40,661 nt of DNA from UBA1858 sp963976865 (GCA_963976865.1 CAXBLY010000011.1:1-40661), one strand, 5' to 3'; positions 9,405-17,250 are shown, counted from the stretch's first letter. The notes: generated by a model not told the origin, from the letters alone. Numbers and translations are program-made.

Positions 9405-10587
9405 GAACCTCATAGCATTATTACTTTTTAAAATTCACCTGGTTCTGAATCCCGTACTGGGCGAAGCAGAATTCTCAGGATTTGCCAGTTATGAAGCCCG
9501 CTGGTTTCCTGAAGATGCACAATTTCCTGGCCAGTTAAATGGTGTGCAAAACTCCTTATCAATTGAACCCGAATGGATTATAGAGAATGGAGATCATCAA
9601 TTTTCATTCATCCCTTTTGCACGAATTGATGCACGCGATGACGATCGTACACATGCCGACATTCGCGAAGCCTACTGGCTTTACATACAAGATGATTGGG
9701 AACTTCTGGTCGGCTTCAACCGGGAATTCTGGGGTGTTACAGAATCACGCCATCTCGTGAATGTATTAAACCAGATTGATCAGGTTGAAAATATTGATGA
9801 GGAGGATTATCTGGGCCAGGCTATGGTGAATCTTTCAATACAAAAATATTTTGGCCGTTTTTCCTTTTACGTTTTACCTTTATTCAGAGAAAGAACTTTT
9901 GCTGGCACCGAAGGACGCCTGCGCTCACCATTAACAGTTGATGAAGATGATGCAGAATACGACTCTGGTGCGGAGCAATGGCATACAGATTTAGCATTAA
10001 GATATTCGCATTATGTCGGTGACTGGGATTTTGCTGCCAGTTATTTCTATGGCACTGGCAGAGAACCGACCCTGCGAGCTAATCAGGATGCTTCAGAATT
10101 AATCCCATATTACGACATCATTAACCAGGTCGGCATCGACATACAATACACAAACGAGGAATGGTTATGGAAATTTGAAGGTATCGTTCGCGAAGGACAA
10201 GGTGATACCTTTGCTGCCACCGTGTTTGGCTTTGAATATACTTTCTTTCAGTTTCTCAACACTAATGCAGATTTTGGAGTATTAATTGAACATTTATACG
10301 ACGACCGGGATGAAGTCAATGCACCTGTTACTGCATTTGAAAATGACCTATTTCTAGGCATGCGCTATACGTTTAATGACATTCAGGATACATCCTTGTT
10401 AGCGGGCAGCATTATCGACCTGGAAGATGAATCATATAGCATGCGGCTAGAAGCAGAACGACGCATTGGCGACTCACTAAAAATTGAAGTGGAAGGCCAG
10501 TTATTTGCCAATGCAAGAGATGACTCTGTTACCGCAGCATTTCAAAATGATGACTTTATCCAGTTAAGTATTGCCAAGTACTTTTAA
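9394..10587 (+). CDS. Outer-membrane beta-barrel protein of the exporter operon
   Basis: The product is 397 residues from GTG 9394, with a signal peptide ending near LNPVLGEA. The remainder alternates hydrophobic and polar residues with many aromatic and acidic turns (for example DARDDDRTHADIREAYWLY) and ends in Phe (QLSIAKYF), the usual last residue of a BAM-assembled barrel. It resembles the porin-like proteins found after the RND exporter and LolA-like pair in marine gammaproteobacteria, though I cannot name its Pfam family. The overlap with the preceding gene shows operon membership. Together the three proteins could span both membranes: exporter, periplasmic carrier, outer-membrane acceptor. 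Confidence 0.8.
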   Translation: MSTKNLIALLLFKIHLVLNPVLGEAEFSGFASYEARWFPEDAQFPGQLNGVQNSLSIEPEWIIENGDHQFSFIPFARIDARDDDRTHADIREAYWLYIQDDWELLVGFNREFWGVTESRHLVNVLNQIDQVENIDEEDYLGQAMVNLSIQKYFGRFSFYVLPLFRERTFAGTEGRLRSPLTVDEDDAEYDSGAEQWHTDLALRYSHYVGDWDFAASYFYGTGREPTLRANQDASELIPYYDIINQVGIDIQYTNEEWLWKFEGIVREGQGDTFAATVFGFEYTFFQFLNTNADFGVLIEHLYDDRDEVNAPVTAFENDLFLGMRYTFNDIQDTSLLAGSIIDLEDESYSMRLEAERRIGDSLKIEVEGQLFANARDDSVTAAFQNDDFIQLSIAKYF

Positions 10588-10684
10588 CAGTATTTATCAA
10601 ACAGGACTCGGCACATACTCACCTATTATCACCATACAATTAAAACAGTTATTGATACTGGCAGCTTCAATCTAATGTGATTCG

Positions 10685-11209
10685 TTAGTAATACTCCGCA
10701 ACATTAAGCAAAATTTCCTTCAATTCCTTTGATGCGATTTCTGCTGCCTTGGCATGCTTGAGATCCAGCGCCTGAGCCTCAGCCACGGGGTCATAGAACC
10801 CGACAACGATGCGACTATCAGAATCATTTATTTGCTCTCGAAACACAGTAAAACGACAAGGGATAATGAGCGAAATAAATGGATCATCTTTAATAGCACG
10901 AGCCAGATACTCAATTTTGCAAACAGATAACACTCGATTTTCTACAACCACACCTAACTCATCAACGACTGCCCCAACATCCATTTCACTGACGACCTGC
11001 CAGTTTTCTCCTGATATCTCACTCTCTAAGTGTTTAACAATATCATTGAGCTTCGCACTACCAGGCAGATAAATAACATAAGCATCACCCAGCTTTTTTA
11101 TTATCTCTGTATCCGCTTTGACCGTAAAAGAAAAACAAAATAACAACATCAAAATAAAACAGGTTTCAGTCAAAAAGTTATTCTTGATCAAACTTGATAG
11201 TGCTTTCAT
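10685..11209 (-). CDS. Secreted DUF302-domain protein
   Basis: I take ATG 11209 (174 residues) because GAGGGGA lies 7 to 13 bases upstream; an upstream TTG at 11242 falls inside a perfect palindrome and has no ribosome site. The N-terminus has a long hydrophobic signal (FLTETCFILMLLFCFSF, then KADTE), so the product is exported. The body shows DUF302 features: a helical start, VLSVCKIEYLARAIKDDPFI, then LIIPCRFTVF. The family's role is not settled; some members occur near sulfur or redox genes. A cytoplasmic-looking paralogue lies at 39131-39514. The gene stands alone, convergent with the exporter operon. Confidence 0.8.
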   Translation of the reverse strand: MKALSSLIKNNFLTETCFILMLLFCFSFTVKADTEIIKKLGDAYVIYLPGSAKLNDIVKHLESEISGENWQVVSEMDVGAVVDELGVVVENRVLSVCKIEYLARAIKDDPFISLIIPCRFTVFREQINDSDSRIVVGFYDPVAEAQALDLKHAKAAEIASKELKEILLNVAEYY

Positions 11210-11227
11210 AAATTTCCCCTCGTTAAC

Positions 11228-11246
11228 ACTATTGTTAAACAATAGT
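11228..11246. promoter_or_regulatory. Perfect 19-bp palindrome upstream of the DUF302 gene
   Basis: ACTATTGTTAAACAATAGT is a perfect inverted repeat (9-bp arms around one A) ending 18 bases before the DUF302 start codon. That is the right place for a repressor operator. The binding protein is unknown. Confidence 0.5.
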
Positions 11247-11614
11247 AGCGATCATTAATCGAAGATGCGATAAACCTTAAAAACATTATTAGCAATGTAA
11301 CTAGCAAATTTAACGTTATTATCAAATATCTTGCTGTATCTATTGCTGTAATATCTAAAGCATTAAGTGACTAGAAGCTCCTTTGCATTTATTATGTCTC
11401 CATATCCAATTATAGGCATGATCAACACTTCGCGATAGTATTCTTGCATCACTGCGACGATCTATTTGGTTTTTAAATTGGCGTTATAAATAAATCTGAT
11501 TGCAAAAGACCAAACTTGCGTCAAGCGTGTTTAGAAGGAACACGCTGAATTTGAATTGTTAACGTTAGGAGATTGTGCGCTATCGGCGCAATAACACACA
11601 TTAATGCCGTTTAA
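11247..11614. other. AT-rich intergenic region
   Basis: No gene is seen. A short hairpin TGCGC-TATCG-GCGCA lies around 11576-11590, about 25 bases past the stop of the minus-strand cupin gene, but without a T tract, so it is only a weak terminator candidate. Confidence 0.3.
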
Positions 11615-12451
11615 TTATTTGTCCTCATTCGAAATGACTTCGAACTTGCCATTTGTACGTACATAGAATATACAGTCAAGCTTCTTATCACATGATATGT
11701 GATGAACCATTTCACCCTTAGAACCAAAATAACTGCCAGGTTCTAGCTTCTTGAATTCACCCTCGTCTGAAACCTGGTGACTGGCTGCACCCTGAACCAG
11801 AATAGCTCGTAGTATAGAAGCACTACTATGCATTTCACCGCCAAAACCTGGCGGTAATTTGATGAGAGTTCCGTTCAGCATATCGCTCTGCGGCTTACTC
11901 CAAAGATAAGCAATTTTAGGCTCGTTACCAGATTCGGCCATTACAGATTGATCAAGCCAAACAATGTTGGACGCATCGACGTTAATTGATCTTTCACCAT
12001 TATCAAATGCTTCCTCTACAGGAAGGACCAGATATGGACCTTCTTCTATTTCAATATACGCAAGATTGTTACCAGCGTTGGCAGAAGTAATGTGTACTTC
12101 ACCAGCAGGCTGCGTCCAATATGAACTTGTTGGCAACCACATATCCTCCGCGTTTGGGTCATCGTTATGAACAAGACCTCTGATAACTACACCTCGATAG
12201 GAGATATTGTGAATGTGAGGTGGTGACGAGAAACCTTCTTCAAACTTAACAAGAAAGCCAGAAGGTCCGGAGCCTGTACGATCACCCCAAAGATTTCCGG
12301 CCCTGGGCCCTTTATCTCCACGGGCGGGATTAAGTGCTCCCCACTTAACATCGCTCGTCAAGACAACCTCATATGTCGGCCCAACATCGGATGCGAAAGT
12401 TGCACTAGCATAGATAGTAAAAAAGACTGCCATTGATAAAAGTTTTCTCAT
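11615..12451 (-). CDS. Secreted cupin-fold protein, DUF4437 family
   Basis: The product is 278 residues with a signal peptide (about 1-20, cleavage near FAS-DVG). Two cupin-like halves are visible. The first has SGFLVKFEEGFSSPPHIHN (metal-ligand type histidines) and TQPAGEVHITSA; the second has GTLIKLPPGFGGEMHSSASI and GSKGEMVHHISCDK. This matches the DUF4437 bicupin family, usually periplasmic and of unknown function. The ATG at 12451 has a weak AGAAGA upstream. There is a 69-bp gap to the next minus-strand gene, so it may or may not share its transcript. Metal binding is inferred from the paired histidines; no substrate can be proposed. Confidence 0.78.
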   Translation of the reverse strand: MRKLLSMAVFFTIYASATFASDVGPTYEVVLTSDVKWGALNPARGDKGPRAGNLWGDRTGSGPSGFLVKFEEGFSSPPHIHNISYRGVVIRGLVHNDDPNAEDMWLPTSSYWTQPAGEVHITSANAGNNLAYIEIEEGPYLVLPVEEAFDNGERSINVDASNIVWLDQSVMAESGNEPKIAYLWSKPQSDMLNGTLIKLPPGFGGEMHSSASILRAILVQGAASHQVSDEGEFKKLEPGSYFGSKGEMVHHISCDKKLDCIFYVRTNGKFEVISNEDK

Positions 12452-12520
12452 AAATTATCTTCTTTGATTAAATTGATCATGTTTATTTTCAGCGCAAAAG
12501 CAGTCACATTTTCACTTTTG

Positions 12521-12733
12521 TTAAAAAGTTAATTTGTATTTTAACTCCATTTGGGTTTTGCAATCCAAATATGCCTTTGATAGCGAGAATTCAATTTTGT
12601 TATCTTGACCATCATAAAGCTTTACGCCAGTCTTCAGGAAAGTCGCTTTTACGTGGTGACCCTCGATATAATCCGGATGCATTTGCATGCATTTATTAAG
12701 ATCATCAACATATTTATCTAAAGTGATTTCCAT
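12521..12733 (-). CDS. Small hypothetical protein (70 aa)
   Basis: The predicted product is MEITLDKYVDDLNKCMQMHP followed by a mixed polar stretch ending in MELKYKLTF. I do not recognise it. There is no signal peptide or membrane segment. It lies on the same strand as its neighbours and is preceded by a pair of copies of the local intergenic repeat. No good ribosome site is visible. The protein composition is ordinary, so it is plausibly real, but evidence is limited to the open frame. Confidence 0.45.
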   Translation of the reverse strand: MEITLDKYVDDLNKCMQMHPDYIEGHHVKATFLKTGVKLYDGQDNKIEFSLSKAYLDCKTQMELKYKLTF

Positions 12734-12785
12734 AACTGCGTCTTTTACATTGCTTAAGTTAAGTCTTGATTTTATAGTTTATATC

Positions 12786-12870
12786 TTCGCTCTGGGTCAT
12801 ATCAAACATTAACGGGCGATGGCTAATGCCTCTTAGGATTATGACTGCTCTCGGCTCAATAGCGGACATT
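12786..12870 (-). repeat. Intergenic repeat copies A' (degenerate) and A
   Basis: Copy A (12843-12870, minus) reads TGTCCGCTATTGAGCCGA followed by GAGCAGTC. A second, degenerate copy (about 12786-12815) keeps the CGTTAATGTTTGA...GACCCAGAGCG order on the minus strand. The two lie in tandem between the 70-aa and 105-aa genes. Related copies are at 13218-13244, 13601-13627 and, in opposite orientation, 14708-14730. Confidence 0.7.
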
Positions 12871-12883
12871 AGCGGGTTACTTG

Positions 12884-13201
12884 TCATGTATGACTAGCAA
12901 GATACACATACATAGGGATTGATAACCAAAAACCACCAAATACTCCATTTTTTATTAATCTCCCATTGCTTTCTTTTCTGATAGTTTCTATATATAGAGA
13001 AATTACCAATATCAAAACAACGACGAATAACGAAAAGAATAAATTAATCTTAAAACTTACACTCAATATAACCAACGAAATTAAGCTTGAGCCTAAAAAG
13101 CTAATTACTGCTTTAGATTTACAAGATTCATTTCGCAATGTAAGCCATGACATTACCAAATAGAGGAATATAGTTATAGCTGTGAATAATAAAAATTTCA
13201 T
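12884..13201 (-). CDS. Small integral membrane protein, unknown (105 aa)
   Basis: Four hydrophobic segments are visible: about 2-20 (FLLFTAITIFLYLVMSWL), 30-48, 53-72 (NLFFSLFVVVLILVISLYIE) and 85-102. The loops are basic (RNESCKSK, ETIRKESNGRLIKN). This is a four-helix membrane protein of a kind common in accessory regions, and I know no family for it. It starts 17 bases after repeat copy B and lies in a run of minus-strand genes separated by that repeat. No clear ribosome site precedes the ATG. Confidence 0.5.
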   Translation of the reverse strand: MKFLLFTAITIFLYLVMSWLTLRNESCKSKAVISFLGSSLISLVILSVSFKINLFFSLFVVVLILVISLYIETIRKESNGRLIKNGVFGGFWLSIPMYVYLASHT

Positions 13202-13217
13202 TCTACGTTTCTATAAT

Positions 13218-13244
13218 GTCAGCTTTCGGCGCAATAGCGGACAT
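13218..13244 (-). repeat. Intergenic repeat copy B
   Basis: On the minus strand it reads ATGTCCGCTATTGCGCCGA then AAGCTGAC. It fills most of the 46-bp gap between two small genes and matches copy C at 23 of 27 positions. Confidence 0.75.
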
Positions 13245-13247
13245 ACA

Positions 13248-13598
13248 TTATCTTTGTTCAAAATTAATCTCGCTATTATTATTTATTCCTATAAAAACAA
13301 ATTCAAAGCCTAGAGGACCGTGTGTCACATAACCCATTCCGTCATTAAATGTATGGTCCTTTGCTGTCATCTTGAAACTAGAGTCGCTACCATCATAAAA
13401 AAACCATTTTTCTTTTTTATCGCCTGATTCTATTTTATTAAATTCAAGAATATGCGGCCCAACTGTAACAACTACTTCTTCTAATCCAAATGATGAATTA
13501 TTTTCGACTATTAGATTGATTGGATGACTTATCCAAATAAATCCGAAGATTAATAATACTGCTAATGTACCTAGCGAAATAAAATATAATTTTTTCAT
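13248..13598 (-). CDS. Small membrane-anchored hypothetical protein (116 aa)
   Basis: The N-terminal hydrophobic segment (about 4-24, LYFISLGTLAVLLIFGFIWI) is probably a signal anchor. It is followed by about 90 residues rich in beta-type patterns (IVENNSSFGLEEVVVTVGPH, KEKWFFYDGSDSSFKMTAKD), suggesting a small exported sheet domain. No family is recognised. Its start codon lies only 2 bases beyond repeat copy C, so the repeat would form the 5' leader and no ordinary ribosome site is left. Its stop is 3 bases from repeat copy B. Confidence 0.5.
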   Translation of the reverse strand: MKKLYFISLGTLAVLLIFGFIWISHPINLIVENNSSFGLEEVVVTVGPHILEFNKIESGDKKEKWFFYDGSDSSFKMTAKDHTFNDGMGYVTHGPLGFEFVFIGINNNSEINFEQR

Positions 13599-13600
13599 AC

Positions 13601-13627
13601 GGCTGCTTTCGGCTCAATAGCGGTCAT
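13601..13627 (-). repeat. Intergenic repeat copy C
   Basis: On the minus strand it reads ATGACCGCTATTGAGCCGA then AAGCAGCC. It lies between the GAF-protein stop (13643) and the start of the 116-aa gene (13598). Confidence 0.75.
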
Positions 13628-13642
13628 TCGCAAAAGCTTTCT

Positions 13643-14632
13643 TTAAAGCTCATAAAAATAAGAATATTCATGATCAGCCATTTTTTTATCGATCAAGTCT
13701 ATTAGTCGCCCTGAATTTTTAAGAATTTCAGGTACAGTAGTAATTGCACCAGACCGAAACTCGAGGCATAACTTTTCATCTGCCGATGTCATTAAATAGT
13801 GAATTTGATTCTTAACTCGCTCAAAAAAAGTATTAACCTTTATTTTTTTATTATGAGTTGTTAGTGCAACAAATCTGCTTTTATCTATTCTTGCTAGAAC
13901 ATCTCCATCTCTAAATGTTTGCTTTAAGATATCAGTGAATAATTTTAACATTTTAAGCTCATAAGAGCTGTCGTTGAATTTAACTAAAGATTCATAGTTT
14001 TGCAGATCAAAATACACCAAAGTTGCACTGCACTGTATCTTAAGACAATTAGCCATCATAAATTCGGCTGTAGATAGAAAGCCTCTACGATTGTATATTC
14101 CTGTTTGCAAGTCTTTATCTTCATGGCGTAATGATTGCAATATGTCTTGAGCGATAAAAGCCATATCAATAAATAACTTTCTATTATTGCTTGAAAGTAA
14201 TCTAGGCTTAGTATCTATGATACATAAAGTTCCCAAGTTGAAGTTATCATGAGACCGCAAGGTAAATCCTGCGTAATAACGAATATTTGGCTCTCCTGTT
14301 ACAAGAGGATTATCTTTAAATCTCCCATCTAAATCAGCATTGGGCACTTCAAATATTCGGTTTTCATGAGTTGCTGTTACCGCATTAGCAATCGCATGAC
14401 CACAAAAAGATATTTCGCGACTGGTTTCATTCACCATCAGTCCCTGGCACGACTTGAACCATTGTCGTTTTTCATCTACAAGACTAATTAAAGCTATTGG
14501 TACATCAAAAAGACGTTGGGTGATTCGAGTAACTCTATCAAAACGTTCCTCTGGATCGGTATCAAGGACATCAAGCTTAATTAAACTTTTAACTCTAGAA
14601 ACTTCATCTATGGGAATTGGAGGAACTTGCAT
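13643..14632 (-). CDS. GAF-domain protein with a degenerate GGDEF domain
   Basis: The product is 329 residues. The N-terminal GAF domain (about 20-165) has the features of free-standing sensory GAFs: LDVLDTDPEERFDRVTRI, DEKRQWFKSC, SREISFCGHAI and GTLCIIDTKPR. A C-terminal GGDEF-like domain (about 170-325) keeps TGIYNRRGF but has IDKSRFV where GG(D/E)EF should be. It should therefore not make cyclic di-GMP and may act as a sensor or binding domain. Start 14632 has GAAGG 10 bases upstream. It is alone on its strand between repeats C and D. The loss of the catalytic motif is directly visible; the function is inference. Confidence 0.82.
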   Translation of the reverse strand: MQVPPIPIDEVSRVKSLIKLDVLDTDPEERFDRVTRITQRLFDVPIALISLVDEKRQWFKSCQGLMVNETSREISFCGHAIANAVTATHENRIFEVPNADLDGRFKDNPLVTGEPNIRYYAGFTLRSHDNFNLGTLCIIDTKPRLLSSNNRKLFIDMAFIAQDILQSLRHEDKDLQTGIYNRRGFLSTAEFMMANCLKIQCSATLVYFDLQNYESLVKFNDSSYELKMLKLFTDILKQTFRDGDVLARIDKSRFVALTTHNKKIKVNTFFERVKNQIHYLMTSADEKLCLEFRSGAITTVPEILKNSGRLIDLIDKKMADHEYSYFYEL

Positions 14633-14707
14633 AAAAAAATGACCTTCATTTACTATGAATATATCATTGTATATGCATATTTAATTTCAACGTTCAAATA
14701 TTGCTTA

Positions 14708-14730
14708 TGTCCTCTTTGGGTCGACAGCAG
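14708..14730 (+). repeat. Intergenic repeat copy D, opposite orientation
   Basis: It reads TGTCCTCTTTGGGTCGA then CAGCAG on the plus strand, 18 of 23 positions as in copy A read on the minus strand. It bounds the run of small genes on the right, inverted relative to copies A-C. Confidence 0.6.
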
Positions 14731-14775
14731 ATACTCAGAAAGATTGTAAATTAGTTTTTTTATATTACTATTGTT

Positions 14776-15402
14776 CTATCTTTCATTCACCACTACTTTA
14801 TATAAACAGTATATGAATTTCTGTTCGTTTCCATCGGGCGTGTAATGTGATTCTGTTATCTGATCGAGCATGTCAAAACGCCCACCAAATTCATTGTGCA
14901 GTTCGCTGGCGGTATACCTCATCACAGGAAGTCCACTGCACTCAGTTGGGCCATCTTTTGCAAATGTTGCCATAATGACAATACCGCCCGGTTTGACCGC
15001 CTGAATGACTTTATTAACATATGCCTGACGGTCTTTGTTATTGATGAGGAAATGAAAAACAGCACGGTCATGCCATACATCATATAGATGCGTTGGCATT
15101 TCATAATCTAAAATGTTTGATTCAAGCCATTTCACTTTTTGCGCATCTTTGCCCAACCGTGCTTTCGCTTTATTCAATGCCGTTTTAGCTAAATCCAGTA
15201 CTGTAATATTGTTGTAGCCATGCGCCAACAGACCATCTACTAGGGTTGATTCACCCCCGCCTACATCAATAACAGATGCTGTTGTTGGGATCTCCATATT
15301 TTGTATCAACCCTAGCGAGCACTCAGCATGTTCCTGAAACCAGCTCATTTCTGCCGATGTTTTCCCTGAATATATTCTGTTCCAATGTTCTTTTGGTTTC
15401 AT
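14776..15402 (-). CDS. Class I SAM-dependent methyltransferase
   Basis: The 208-residue protein starts KPKEHWNRIY. Motif I is SVIDVGGGESTLVDGLL (SAM glycine loop), the acidic end of strand 2 is ITVLDLAKTAL, and post-motif I is VKWLESNILDYEMP. Then come YDVWHDRAVFHFL and VKPGGIVIMATF (motif III). The organisation matches small-molecule methyltransferases related to thiopurine and trans-aconitate types. The protein is close to full length for that group. It is a single gene with no partner telling the substrate, which stays unknown. Confidence 0.85.
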   Translation of the reverse strand: MKPKEHWNRIYSGKTSAEMSWFQEHAECSLGLIQNMEIPTTASVIDVGGGESTLVDGLLAHGYNNITVLDLAKTALNKAKARLGKDAQKVKWLESNILDYEMPTHLYDVWHDRAVFHFLINNKDRQAYVNKVIQAVKPGGIVIMATFAKDGPTECSGLPVMRYTASELHNEFGGRFDMLDQITESHYTPDGNEQKFIYCLYKVVVNER

Positions 15403-15514
15403 TTGCTCTCAACAACAACTACTTCCTATAGAGTCAATTTATAGTTCTCTCACCTTAATCTGTTACATATTTTTTTGTTAAAAAGGATTTATAGGTTTGA
15501 TATTTCAAATTTAT

Positions 15515-15570
15515 TTGCATTGTAATTCAACATCATCCTAATATTCAACTACTCAATTGAATAGTTGAAT
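15515..15570 (+). promoter_or_regulatory. Promoter overlapped by a 28-bp near-perfect palindrome
   Basis: TTGCAT (15515-15520), an 18-base spacer and TAATAT (15539-15544) form a plausible promoter. From 15543 to 15570 runs a palindrome with arms ATTCAACTA and TAGTTGAAT, 26 of 28 positions symmetrical, covering the expected transcription start. Extra ATTCAAC half sites lie just upstream. ATTCAA/TTGAAT arms resemble operators of ArsR/SmtB-type repressors. It should control the small membrane gene at 15619. Confidence 0.5.
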
Positions 15571-15618
15571 TAAGATAATTTAGTGTTTATTAATATACTA
15601 ATCAAAGGTGAATATATT

Positions 15619-15888
15619 ATGCAAAAATTCAAAATAATCGGATATGTATCATTAATAGTCAGCGTTATATTGACAGTAATATCTATCGCTCTTTATCAGG
15701 CATATGCAGAAGGAAATTTAATGCTAGAAACATTTTTCTGCATTTCATCCACCTGTTTCTCAAGAGCTGATATATTTTGCCCTGCGTTTGTACTTGGTTT
15801 TCTAACATTAGCCTTGGGTTTAGTGCTTATAGGTGAAGATGTGTACGAAAAACTAAACAGACTGTCTAAGCTGAAAAGAGCTAGTTGA
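15619..15888 (+). CDS. Small membrane protein with cysteine-rich loop (89 aa)
   Basis: Start ATG 15619 has AAAGGTG upstream; an upstream alternative adds 12 poorly placed residues. Two membrane helices are visible, about 6-27 (GYVSLIVSVILTVISIALY) and about 60-78 (FVLGFLTLALGLVLIGED). The loop between them, LETFFCISSTCFSRADIFCP, holds three cysteines and would face the periplasm or cytoplasm as a possible metal or thiol site. I do not recognise the family. A palindromic site overlaps its promoter, so it is probably under a dedicated repressor. Confidence 0.55.
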   Translation: MQKFKIIGYVSLIVSVILTVISIALYQAYAEGNLMLETFFCISSTCFSRADIFCPAFVLGFLTLALGLVLIGEDVYEKLNRLSKLKRAS

Positions 15889-16101
15889 AATATAGTCAGT
15901 AACACTTCTTCTGCTAATAAATGCTGTAGATTTATGTTCTGGTATCCTGGCAACAGAAATGATGAAATGAGGCATTACAAAGTTTGGACAAGACTTTTTT
16001 ATTGGCAGCCAGAGTCAGGGGCTGACTGAGTGCAGACAACCACTTTACGCGGACAGTTTTATCAACTGTGATATGACTAACAACCACCTTAAAATTGTTA
16101 T

Positions 16102-16281
16102 ATGAAATACATACTAGGATCATTGGTAATTAGCTTTGGCATAATGTTTGTTGTAGTGGTCCTGCTCATCTCGATAAACCTCACATTGACGGAAGACATA
16201 CTAAAGTACCTGGCATTAGCCTGGGGCCTGCTTGCTGTCGCTGTGTACCCATTGTCAAAAAAGATCATACGCCATGAATAA
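16102..16281 (+). CDS. Tiny two-helix membrane protein (59 aa)
   Basis: The 59-residue frame starts MKYILGSLVISFGIMFVVVV and ends SKKIIRHE. Two hydrophobic segments are clear (about 3-24 and 36-52), joined by a short acidic loop, and the end is basic, which fits a real bitopic or hairpin protein. The ribosome site is weak. It ends 66 bases before the metallo-hydrolase gene on the same strand and may be co-transcribed with it. No function can be suggested. Confidence 0.45.
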   Translation: MKYILGSLVISFGIMFVVVVLLISINLTLTEDILKYLALAWGLLAVAVYPLSKKIIRHE

Positions 16282-16347
16282 CCGCTTTTGAGCTACCAAT
16301 CGATAACGCTGTCTGTATTTAATAACCTCTATGCGAGAAGAAGAATA

Positions 16348-17025
16348 ATGAATAAGATTCTACCTGTTTTCAGTATCGTATTTTGCTTCTACCTGCTTCA
16401 GCCTTTCCCCGTTCATTCCGAAACAACGTATCCCGTAATAACGATATTGAATAATGGCTATGTTGCGCCCATTGAAGGCCGTAACTTCGTACCGGGAGAA
16501 CGTGATAATGGAGCCCGCTCAGTGGCTTCTACTATAGCGATGATTGAGGCTGATGACGCCACCATTATCGTAGACCCCGGGATGATCTCTGCAGACGTAG
16601 ATTTAGTTAAGAAAATCGAAAGCGCCGGCGTAGAAAAAGAAAACATTACCCATGTGTTTATAAGCCATCATCATCCAGATCATACTGTCAGAATAGGCAT
16701 GTTCCCCAATGCAACTGTCGTTGATTTCTGGGCAAGTTATAAAGATGATCTCTGGGAAGACCATGGCGATCAATATGAAATTGCAAAGAATGTAATGGTT
16801 ATGCGCACACCTGGGCATACTGATGAAGATGCATCACTGGTAGTTGTTGCTGAAGATGGAACTTATGTATTCACACATGTATGGTGGAATGAAAAGATGG
16901 AGCCTGAAATAGACCCGCTTGCCGAAGATCATTCTCATCTAATTGAAAGCCGCAGAATGATTTTAGAGATTGCTGACTACATCATTCCCGGGCATGGCAA
17001 GATGTTCAAAAACCCGCAAAAGTAA
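16348..17025 (+). CDS. Secreted metallo-beta-lactamase-fold hydrolase (MBLAC1-like)
   Basis: From ATG 16348 the product is 225 residues with a signal peptide (about 1-24, PVHS-ETT). The metal motif HxHxDH is present as SHHHPDHT (H107, H109, D111, H112), followed by H157 in TPGHTDE and H216 in IIPGHG. The bridging Asp usually found in a GD pair is not obvious; FTHVWWNEK stands in that region. An upstream TTG at 16288 would add 20 residues and spoil the signal peptide, so I reject it. The layout recalls MBLAC1-type and other single-domain hydrolases of unknown bacterial substrate. Periplasmic location is inferred from the signal peptide. Confidence 0.8.
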   Translation: MNKILPVFSIVFCFYLLQPFPVHSETTYPVITILNNGYVAPIEGRNFVPGERDNGARSVASTIAMIEADDATIIVDPGMISADVDLVKKIESAGVEKENITHVFISHHHPDHTVRIGMFPNATVVDFWASYKDDLWEDHGDQYEIAKNVMVMRTPGHTDEDASLVVVAEDGTYVFTHVWWNEKMEPEIDPLAEDHSHLIESRRMILEIADYIIPGHGKMFKNPQK

Positions 17026-17215
17026 CTGCAGTCAAAGAGAATGAGAACAACAAATAAAAAGAATTACTTTATTAAACAGTCTTTTTTATTTAGAGATTAC
17101 TTCGCACATCCATGTGCTCTGCCCTTTGGGTCTTCTCGCTATGCTCGAAGTTCTGATTTGCTCCCGGCAATTCAGTCGAACACGAGTTCTCACCTTGACC
17201 CCAGACACAACATAT

Positions 17216-17247
17216 AAAAAAGGCCGACTAAATAGCCGGCCTTTTTT
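17216..17247 (-). terminator. Rho-independent terminator of tRNA-Arg
   Basis: On the minus strand a 9-bp stem (GGCCGGCTA / TAGTCGGCC, one G-T pair) is followed by six T. It starts 4 bases past the tRNA-Arg 3' end. A-runs on the other side make it usable from both strands. Confidence 0.9.
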
Positions 17248-17250
17248 ATA

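Noticed and set aside
12786..13640. Integron attC sites between the small genes
   Set aside because: The repeats lack convincing paired R'/R'' core sites (RYYYAAC and GTTRRRY) with an imperfect-palindrome body, and no integron integrase is visible. The array remains listed as an unexplained repeat.
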